55,350 nucleotides of DNA from Deltaproteobacteria bacterium (lineage in GTDB: Bacteria > Desulfobacterota > BSN033 > UBA1163). Position numbers and translations under genes: made by a program. Numbering within the stretch: the stretch's first letter is position 1; every line of letters begins with the position of its first letter. The DNA lies in the NCBI GenBank assembly GCA_016875255.1, contig VGRU01000002.1, positions 1 to 55,350 of the forward strand, given 5' to 3'. The notes below the pieces were generated by a model, which made no database searches, was not told where the DNA came from, and was given only the letters and a program-made list of their open reading frames with translations. Shown one piece after another: positions 49,417 through 55,350 of the stretch.

Positions 49417-49577
49417 TAACACTTTAGTTTTTTGAAAAAGAAGTCTGATCAAGATATTGCAACATCTCAAATCCCCCTCAATCCCCCTTTTTCAAAGGGG
49501 GAAGTATTTCTCCTCCCTTTGGCAAAGGGAGGTGGGGAGGGATTTTATGAAGCTTTTTCAAAGCACTAAAGTGTTAC
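49417..49577 (+). mobile_element. MITE family 1, copy 3 (161 bp variant)
   Basis: Ends GTAACACTTTAGTTTTTTGA and, inverted, GTAACACTTTAGTGCTTTGA. Flanks CTCTTCCT (49409-49416) and CTCTTCCC (49578-49585) match 7 of 8, a decayed duplication. The central C/G-run hairpins are retained. It lies after rubrerythrin in a 535-bp gap otherwise free of genes. Confidence 0.82.
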
Positions 49578-49890
49578 CTCTTCCCTAATTTTAGAAAAAG
49601 GTATATATTTTAAGGGCAAAGTCCTAATGGGGATAAGTTTCAACCCCGATGAATAATTCATCCTCCTGTTGTCAATAGGGAAAAGAAATCCAGGTCGAAA
49701 AAGTAATTGATTTTCGTTTTAAGAGACATCGACACTTTTGCCTGTCGGCAGTCGTTCCGACTTGGTTTCTGATCGGGTGCAAGGAGAAGTCCGGCGCCAA
49801 TTGGCTGGAAACAGCGATTCATTGCCGGGCGATCAGATGGAACGTTAGGCTTGTGTAGCAATTTATTTACAGATGGTGTAAAATAAAAAT

Positions 49891-50115
49891 ATGAAACAGA
49901 ACATTGTCGAAATCTTAAAGGAGGCGTTGAAACTGCCCCCAGAGGCACGGGCGGCTCTTGCAGGAACCTTGCTTGACAGCCTTGACGAAACCGTAGACAG
50001 GGATGCGGAGTCGGCGTGGGAAGCTGAAATCGTCATGCGGCTTAAGGAAATTGACGAAGGCAAAGTCAATCTAATTCCCTGGGCCGAAGCCAGAGCAAGA
50101 ATCGCAGGGCAGTGA
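49891..50115 (+). CDS. addiction module antitoxin (TIGR02574/Unstab_antitox type)
   Basis: A 74-residue protein of the addiction module family: ILKEALKLPPEARAALAGTLLDSL, then the acidic AESAWEAEI and IDEGKVNLIPWAEARARI. These residues are the hallmark of antitoxins paired with RelE/ParE toxins. The stop overlaps the toxin start (TGATG). Its promoter is probably in the AT-rich DNA just upstream (ATTTATTTACAGATGG). Confidence 0.87.
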   Translation: MKQNIVEILKEALKLPPEARAALAGTLLDSLDETVDRDAESAWEAEIVMRLKEIDEGKVNLIPWAEARARIAGQ

Positions 50116-50426
50116 TGTCCCCTCGACAGATCGATGTTCATCACGAGGCCGTTGCTGAAGCGCGAGCAGCAGCCCATTGGTACCGAGAAAGGAGTGCCTT
50201 GGCGGCAGATGCCTTTCTTGCAGAACTTGATCGTGCCGTCGAAAGAATTACCGAGAACCCTGAAATGTATCCGCACTATGTTCGAGGCACGCGACGTTAT
50301 CTCCTACAGCGCTTTCCTTTCTATTTGGTATATCGAGAAGTTTCTGGAAACCTTGAGCTTGTTGCGATTGCCCACGGTAGGCGAAAACCCGGATATTGGA
50401 AAAAACGTAACAGTTTAGTGCTTTGA
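50115..50426 (+). CDS. RelE/ParE-family toxin with a MITE-derived C-terminus
   Basis: A 103-residue RelE/ParE protein: HHEAVAEARAAAHWYRERS, FLAELDRAVERITENPEMYP, RRYLLQRFPFYLVYREV and AHGRRKPGYWKKR. The last four residues, SLVL, and the stop come from the left end of the MITE beginning at 50407. Without the insertion the frame would read GYWKKRIA and stop. Since the catalytic core is upstream, the toxin probably still folds. Start is ATG 50115. Confidence 0.85.
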   Translation: MSPRQIDVHHEAVAEARAAAHWYRERSALAADAFLAELDRAVERITENPEMYPHYVRGTRRYLLQRFPFYLVYREVSGNLELVAIAHGRRKPGYWKKRNSLVL

Positions 50427-50547
50427 AAAAACCGATCTAATCCCCCTGAATCCCCCTTTGTCAAAAGGGGGAAATATTTTGCCTCCCTTTGGAAAAGGGG
50501 GGTTAGGAGGGATTTTACAAGACGATTTCAAACAGCTAAATTGATAC
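50407..50547 (+). mobile_element. MITE family 1, copy 4 (141 bp variant), inserted in a toxin gene
   Basis: Ends GTAACAGTTTAGTGCTTTGA and, inverted, GTATCAATTTAGCTGTTTGA. Exact 8-bp duplication GAAAAAAC at 50399-50406 and 50548-50555. It is inserted between the codons that would give RIA and the toxin's stop, so it replaced the 3' end of the coding sequence. Confidence 0.88.
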
Positions 50548-50628
50548 GAAAAAACGTATAGCCTAACGTGTTCCCCCAGCGCCTGCCTGCCGGCAGGCAG
50601 GGATGGCTTACAGCCACCGCCGATTTAA

Positions 50629-50760
50629 AAGGAAGCAGAAAAAGAGGGATACTTTAGAGTCATCGATGAATCAGGTGAAAATTATCTTTATCCCCAGTCC
50701 TATTTCGTTCTTGTACAGTTGCCCCGAGAGGCGCAAGAAGCGCTAAGAGTAGCAATCTAA
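50629..50760 (+). pseudogene. C-terminal fragment of a small conserved protein
   Basis: An open frame after an in-frame stop reads KEAEKEGYFRVIDESGENYL, then YPQSYFVLVQLPREAQEALR and a stop. It resembles the end of a family of about 70-residue proteins of unknown function (RVIDESGEDYLYP). No start or ribosome site is left. Downstream, C/G-run hairpins fill about 50790-50850. Confidence 0.5.
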
Positions 50761-50891
50761 GATATTCCTTTTTGCCCAACTCCCTTAACCTCCTATAATA
50801 ACCCCACCCAGCCTCCCCTTACATTAAGGGGAGGGGAGGAGGGATTAAAAGGGGAAAGCACCCATACAGAAGCCGGAAGAACTTTTTAATT

Positions 50892-52136
50892 TCACACCTG
50901 AAATATTCCTTGTTCAACCGGTGTTAGGATCTCGTAGCCATTCTTCGCGACCACCACCGTATCCTCAATTCCCACAGCTCCTTCTCCGGGGAAGACGATT
51001 TTCGGCTCCACAGCAAAGGTCATCCCTTCTTCGAGGGGATAAGAATGGCCATGGGCGATGAAAGGCAGTTCATTCAGCTCCAGCCCGATTCCATGTCCAA
51101 TGAAACGGGTCTGGAGTCCCGGTGGTCCCAAATAACTATCCTTGTAACCCAACTTTTTTGCCAGTTTTAGAGTTTTCATAAAGATTGCCTCGCCATCCGC
51201 TCCTGGTCGAACCTCATCAAGGACAGCATCATGGATCTCTCTGCAGGCTTTATAGGCATCGATAAATTTCTTTTTCATCTTTCCAATGGAAAACATTCGG
51301 GTTTCGTCCGCCTGATAACCGTGAAAGCAGGTCCCAAAGTCAACCAGGATGGGCTCGTGGGCCTTCATCTTTCTCATGCTTGCTCCAACCGGAAAAGCAG
51401 GGGAAAGCCCGAGCCCCCCCATCGGAGAATCCGACTGGCTCACGATTCCTCCATTGGGACCGCTCAGAACGTGCCAGGTGTAAGCCTCATAGTTTAGGGC
51501 TCTCACCCTGAGAAGCCCTTCATGGCCATATCTCTTTGCGACCGCCTCCAGGAGGCCCCCGAACTCGATCTCCGTCATTCCCTCTTTGAGGATTTTCGTT
51601 GCTTCCTCATAAACCTTCTTTCCAATCTCGCCTGCCTTTCTCATCAAATCGATTTCGAAAGGCGATTTTATCTTGCGAGCCTCCCGGAAAACAACGGAAC
51701 CATCCATCAATCTTGTGCCTGGGAAAAGCTCCTGAAATTTGAAATAGTCCCTCACCGGAAGGAGATCGAACTCCAGACCCAGGTTTTGAGGGAGTTTTCT
51801 CCAATGCTTCCGAATGAGCGATGGAACGTCACGGATCGATTTCAATGAAACCACATTCTCCAAGGGCGATTCCGCCTTGGCCCTTCCCAGCTCCCTCTTG
51901 ATCATGAGCAGAGGCTTTCCTTCCAGGGGCAAGAAGAGAAAACCGTCCTGGGTTGTTCCAGAGAGATAGTAAAAATCCATCTTCTGAACAACAAGGAGTG
52001 ATTCGATACCCTGTTTCCTCATTCCATTCCTGACTCTAGTGAGACGGTTTTTAATCTCTTCGTAAGGGACGAATCGGAAACCGATGGATTGACTTAATTT
52101 TTTGAAATTCTTTTTTACCCAATCTGAATGTTTCAT
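50892..52136 (-). CDS. M24-family (aminopeptidase P-like) metallopeptidase
   Basis: A 414-residue peptidase. The N-terminal creatinase-like domain runs to about 160; the catalytic domain has the five metal ligands in order (numbered from the chosen ATG): Asp266 (VDFGTCF), Asp277 (ADETRMFS), His348 (GHGIGLELNELPF), Glu377 (VEPKI) and Glu391 (GIEDTVVV). It should remove N-terminal residues before proline or cleave related dipeptides. The ATG at 52136 is preferred to a TTG five codons earlier. It is a single gene. Confidence 0.9.
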   Translation of the reverse strand: MKHSDWVKKNFKKLSQSIGFRFVPYEEIKNRLTRVRNGMRKQGIESLLVVQKMDFYYLSGTTQDGFLFLPLEGKPLLMIKRELGRAKAESPLENVVSLKSIRDVPSLIRKHWRKLPQNLGLEFDLLPVRDYFKFQELFPGTRLMDGSVVFREARKIKSPFEIDLMRKAGEIGKKVYEEATKILKEGMTEIEFGGLLEAVAKRYGHEGLLRVRALNYEAYTWHVLSGPNGGIVSQSDSPMGGLGLSPAFPVGASMRKMKAHEPILVDFGTCFHGYQADETRMFSIGKMKKKFIDAYKACREIHDAVLDEVRPGADGEAIFMKTLKLAKKLGYKDSYLGPPGLQTRFIGHGIGLELNELPFIAHGHSYPLEEGMTFAVEPKIVFPGEGAVGIEDTVVVAKNGYEILTPVEQGIFQV

Positions 52137-52217
52137 TGTTTTTAAAATCAAGTTGTTGGTTTGAGGGTTAAGGCTAAGATGCCAGTTTTTTTAAATTGAA
52201 AATGACGTTTGTCGTTG

Positions 52218-52300
52218 TCGAAGCTCGTATCGAGACTCGTGAAGTGAAACTGGATGCTCGAGCTTCGTTTATCAAGTTTCTTGCTTCGATACGAGCATCG
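52218..52300. repeat. inverted repeat with GCTCGTATCGA arms
   Basis: TCGAAGCTCGTATCGAG on the left and CTTCGATACGAGCATCG on the right, about 15 of 17 pairing, with a spacer of 49 bp. It lies between the kinase and the M24 peptidase gene; a regulatory or mobile role is not clear. Confidence 0.5.
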
Positions 52301-52356
52301 TCACCCATGACCGTTTGACGGTCCATCCAAACTGGCTTCCTAACCCTAGCCTTAAC

Positions 52357-54663
52357 CTATATGGGGAGGCTGATGGTGAAATAGGTGCCTTTTCCCTCTT
52401 CGCTTTCGACCTTAATCTCCCCGCCGTGATTTTTGATGATCCCGTAACAGACCGAAAGGCCAAGCCCTACCCCTTTGACTTTCTGTTTGGTGGTGAAAAA
52501 GGCTTCAAAAATCTTCGCCCGACTCTCTTCCGGAATCCCCATCCCCGTGTCCCGGATATGGATCAAGACTTTATCCCTTTCTCTCCCTGTTCCGACCGTA
52601 AGGGTCCCTCCCTTCGGCATGGCCTCCTTCGCATTCTTGAACATGTTGAGCATCACCTGCCTCATCTGGTTTGTCGAAGCCATCACTTCCGGGATCTTCT
52701 CGTCGAAATAAGTCTTCACCTTGACATTGGCCTCCTGCATCTGTTTGTCAACCATCAGGAGAATCCCTTCCAGCAACTCATTCAGATTGACGGGTCGCCG
52801 TATTTCTTCTTCGGGCTTTGAGAAACTGAGCATATTGCGAAGCATCTCGGCAAGCCTGTGTGTTTCAGAAAGGGAAAGCTCCAGAATCCTCCTCCTTTTG
52901 CTCTCCGGAGGGATTTCGGTCTTGAGAAGGTCCAGAGTATTCATAATGCCGTAGATGGGGTTGTTCAACTCATGGGCGATCTGGGAGGTGAGCCTTCCCA
53001 TGGCCGCCAGTTTTTCGGACTGGAGAAGGGCCTCTTCGATCTCTCGGAGATCTTTCTCCATTGCCAACTGGTGCCTCAGGTCGGTAAAAATTCCGACGCT
53101 GGCCAACTCCTTTCCCGTCCCACCGTAGATGAGGGCCGCCGAAAGTTGAATGGGAATTTCTTCCCCTTTTTTATTGACGACATTGAGCTGGGTCGGGGTG
53201 AACTTTCCTATCCCCCCGAATTCCGGACTCCTGAGCTTCCTCATGATCTCCTTGGCAACTCCCTCAGGGTAGATCTGGGTGATATGGGTCTTCCCGATCA
53301 CCTCTTCGGCAGTGTAGTTCGTCAAGTTCTCCGCCCCCTTGTTAAAGATGATGATGTTGCCCTTCATATCTGCGGCGATGATTCCATCCACCGAGCTTTC
53401 GATCAAATTCATGAAAAATTCATTGGCCTCCCTCAGCTCCCTCTCCATTCTCTTGCGGTCGGAGATATCAATATTGATTCCTTCGTATCCGATGATCACA
53501 CCCTTTTCATCCCTTTTCGCATGGGCTGTGAGGAGAACCGTAATCTTCTCTCCGCCCTTCTTCTTAAATTCCACCTCCATATCCTTACAGAATCCCTGTC
53601 CTTCGATCAGCCTCTGGAAGGTTCCCCGATCTTCTTGACTGACATAGAGATCTCTTGGGATATCGATTTCCAAGAACTCTTGTTTGTCATCGTATCCCGC
53701 CATCTCCACCAGGGCTTGATTGCAGTCAATAAACTGCCCCTCTTTGGTGCTGATGAAGAGGCCATGCTGAACCCTTTCAAAAAGGTTTCGATATTTTTCT
53801 TCAGAATCTTTTATCTCTTTTTCAAACCTTTTTCTCTCTGTGATATCACGAATGTAGGCGTAGGTCTTGATCCAGCCCTCCTCCGAGCGGGTGGGAGCAA
53901 TGCAGACCTCTGTCTCTTTGGCCCGTCCTGGAGGAGTCTGAAGGACCATTTCGATGCACACCTTCTGGCCGACCCCTTCTCCCCGCATCACCATCTCCTC
54001 GAGAAACTCCTCATCCCTCTTGCCGATCAGAGAAAAAAATTCTCGCCCGAGAACCTGATCTTTCGGGATGCCCAGGATCTCAGCCGCCATCTGGTTCGCA
54101 AATTCGATCTTGGATTCTTCGTCGAAGACGATGATCCCATCGTCTCCCATCTCGGCAATCTTCTCAAAACGCTTTGTCGCTTCACGGACCTCCCTCGCCA
54201 TCCTCTTCTGCTCTGTAATATCCCTCAGATAGGCGTAGGTCCTCATCCCGCTCTCTTCTATCTTGGAGATGGCGATGCAGACCTCCACATCCTTCTTCAG
54301 GCCTTTCGCCGTCAACACCTCCATCTGTGTGCAGACCCGTCTGCTCTCATCCTCTTCCACATCCGAACGCATCTGATTCAGGTAGCCTTTGTCTCTCTCG
54401 GTCAGGAGGCTACGGAAGTCCATTCCTATCAGTTTCTCTTTCGGATAGCCGGTCAATTCGGAGGCAATGGTGTTGGCAAACTCAATCTTATACTGCTCAT
54501 CAAAGACGATGATGCCATCGTCCCCCATCTCAGCGATCTTCTCGAGGCGTCTTGCCATCTCCCGAAGATGTTTTTCCACCCCTTTCTGTTCGTATTCCTT
54601 CAACCTTTCCTCAAGCACCGCAATCTTTTTCTCCATGGCTTCCATGCTCATTCCTGGTTCCAT
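52357..54663 (-). CDS. cytoplasmic histidine kinase with four PAS domains
   Basis: A 768-residue kinase without membrane segments. A coiled-coil start (11-45) leads to four PAS domains (about 40-155, 165-280, 288-405, 410-535). The first two share nearly the same text EKIAEMGDDGIIVFDE, a recent duplication, and each ends with an RDITE linker. HisKA follows with His564 (QIAHELNNP), then HATPase_c with MFKNAKEAMPKGG and GMGIPEESRAKIFEAFFTTK. GGAGGAGAG precedes the ATG. No response regulator is adjacent, so its partner lies elsewhere. Sensing is likely intracellular (redox or small ligand). Confidence 0.9.
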   Translation of the reverse strand: MEPGMSMEAMEKKIAVLEERLKEYEQKGVEKHLREMARRLEKIAEMGDDGIIVFDEQYKIEFANTIASELTGYPKEKLIGMDFRSLLTERDKGYLNQMRSDVEEDESRRVCTQMEVLTAKGLKKDVEVCIAISKIEESGMRTYAYLRDITEQKRMAREVREATKRFEKIAEMGDDGIIVFDEESKIEFANQMAAEILGIPKDQVLGREFFSLIGKRDEEFLEEMVMRGEGVGQKVCIEMVLQTPPGRAKETEVCIAPTRSEEGWIKTYAYIRDITERKRFEKEIKDSEEKYRNLFERVQHGLFISTKEGQFIDCNQALVEMAGYDDKQEFLEIDIPRDLYVSQEDRGTFQRLIEGQGFCKDMEVEFKKKGGEKITVLLTAHAKRDEKGVIIGYEGINIDISDRKRMERELREANEFFMNLIESSVDGIIAADMKGNIIIFNKGAENLTNYTAEEVIGKTHITQIYPEGVAKEIMRKLRSPEFGGIGKFTPTQLNVVNKKGEEIPIQLSAALIYGGTGKELASVGIFTDLRHQLAMEKDLREIEEALLQSEKLAAMGRLTSQIAHELNNPIYGIMNTLDLLKTEIPPESKRRRILELSLSETHRLAEMLRNMLSFSKPEEEIRRPVNLNELLEGILLMVDKQMQEANVKVKTYFDEKIPEVMASTNQMRQVMLNMFKNAKEAMPKGGTLTVGTGRERDKVLIHIRDTGMGIPEESRAKIFEAFFTTKQKVKGVGLGLSVCYGIIKNHGGEIKVESEEGKGTYFTISLPI

Positions 54664-54817
54664 ACTTCTCTCCTCCCTTGAACGAGCCCTATTTTACATG
54701 AAATTTCTAATTTTGGGAACAGTTATTATTAAAAGGAATGCATTCCCGAAACACAATGTTTGGGTGTGATTGAATAGGATTGGAAACCTGAAACGGGGTG
54801 GAAGGAAAAGGACAAGG

Positions 54818-55036
54818 TCATCCGCCTGATAGAATCGGCATTAAAACTACGGAGTCCTCGTCCTGAACCAAGCTATCGAGACCGCCCACTTTCTCATTGA
54901 TGAGGATGATGATATTCGTTTCAGGAAAAGGGGAGGGCAACATTTCCCTTAAAGGAATGGGCTTCTCCAAATTTACCTCTTTTCCCCTGCTGCCGACAAT
55001 GTCGGAAAGATAACCGAAAAATTTGAGCTCAGCCAA
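54818..55036 (-). CDS. MoaD/ThiS-like sulfur-carrier protein
   Basis: A 72-residue beta-grasp protein ending in the diagnostic GG (MPILSGG), where sulfur is loaded as thiocarboxylate. The segment ELKFFGYLSDIVGSRGKEV and VQDEDSVVLMP match the MoaD family. It could serve molybdopterin, tungstopterin or another sulfur-transfer pathway. The start is best taken as TTG at 55036; longer in-frame readings continue into the GTAGCGCAAGG palindrome and are unlikely. No activating enzyme is adjacent. Confidence 0.75.
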   Translation of the reverse strand: MAELKFFGYLSDIVGSRGKEVNLEKPIPLREMLPSPFPETNIIILINEKVGGLDSLVQDEDSVVLMPILSGG

Positions 55037-55070
55037 CTTATTACCCAGAGCACGAAATGGTTTGAATTTT

Positions 55071-55123
55071 GTAGCGCAAGGCTTCAGCCTTGCTATATAA
55101 GCAGGCCTCAAGGCCTGCGCTAC
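55071..55123. repeat. GTAGCGCAAGG palindromic repeat
   Basis: GTAGCGCAAGGCTTCAGCCTTGC (in parts) then GCAGGCCTCAAGGCCTGCGCTAC. Outer arms GTAGCGCA/TGCGCTAC pair. A relative is inside the element at 48551-48622. Confidence 0.6.
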
Positions 55124-55135
55124 ATTCACCTATTC

Positions 55136-55226
55136 GTAACACTTTAGCGGTTTGAAAATCTTTGTAAAATCCCTCCCGACCTCCCTTTGCCAAAGGGAGG
55201 AGATAAGGGTTTCCCCCTTTGGAAAA
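55136..55226 (+). mobile_element. MITE family 1, copy 5 (truncated)
   Basis: Starts GTAACACTTTAGCGG and follows copies 1 and 2 for 91 bp, through the first hairpin to CCCTTTGGAAAA, then ends abruptly in unrelated sequence. The right end and any duplication are lost. Beyond 55226 the window contains C/G-run hairpins (CCTCCCCCTTGAAGGGGGAGG) of another type. Confidence 0.75.
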
Positions 55227-55350
55227 CTCATCTTTACCCATAAATTTAGTCGCTGGACACAAGGGGCACTCCGATCGACAATCCATCCCCCTCCTCACCT
55301 CCCCCTTGAAGGGGGAGGAAAGTGGGGATTACCTCCCCCTTCAAGGGGGA

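Noticed and set aside
52858..54681. A 607-codon open frame on the plus strand opposite the PAS histidine kinase
   Set aside because: It mirrors the kinase gene exactly, has no ribosome site and no domain; the kinase frame has full motif support.
55041..55298. An 85-codon frame at the right edge
   Set aside because: It reads through a palindromic repeat and a truncated MITE; similar readings occur at other MITE copies.

Overview
The window looks like part of a chromosome of an anaerobic, respiratory or acetyl-CoA-pathway bacterium, most likely an uncultured deltaproteobacterium (Desulfobacterota). This is inferred from the gene families: heterodisulfide-reductase-type proteins, multiheme cytochromes, a methylene-tetrahydrofolate reductase module, rubrerythrin, PAS histidine kinases and B12-radical SAM enzymes. 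No rRNA or phylogenetic marker search was possible.

Layout. 0-9.5 kb is housekeeping: tig-clpP-clpX, tRNA genes for Leu, Lys, Arg, His, Arg and Pro, a histidine kinase/response regulator pair, a Tat-exported dienelactone hydrolase, and rph-rdgB. 9.6-18 kb holds an MFS pump, a MoxR ATPase with a VWA partner, an MntA/HepT toxin-antitoxin pair, a metallophosphoesterase, an EamA permease and a DUF2914 protein. 18-31.5 kb, all on the minus strand, is the metabolic centre: a MetF-like paralogue, a giant HdrA, a selenocysteine-type MvhD, MetV, MetF, a six-heme cytochrome, a cytochrome b/seven-heme/NarI-like fusion, a duplicated HdrC and HdrB. Together they could couple methylene-THF/methyl-THF chemistry to cytoplasmic electron carriers and to a membrane cytochrome chain. 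31.6-43.2 kb is an accessory island with six toxin-antitoxin loci (RHH/MazF, MazF-like, HigBA, HicBA, AbiE, VapBC), several damaged, mixed with gene remnants and palindromic repeats. 43.6-55.3 kb has two tandem B12-radical SAM proteins, an acyl-CoA synthetase, rubrerythrin, another toxin-antitoxin pair, an M24 peptidase, a four-PAS histidine kinase and a MoaD/ThiS-like protein.

Dispersed non-coding repeats run through the window. The clearest is a MITE-like family (five copies, 173 bp when full length) with GTAAC/GTATC inverted ends and 8-bp target duplications; one copy sits inside another repeat and one has rewritten the end of a toxin gene. A second family has CCTAAATTGAGCGATT ends (two copies). 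Further palindromic families resemble REP elements.

The strongest candidates for something new are the MetF/MetV-HdrA-MvhD(Sec)-cytochrome-HdrCB cluster with its unusual fusions, and the 8-bp-duplicating MITE family.
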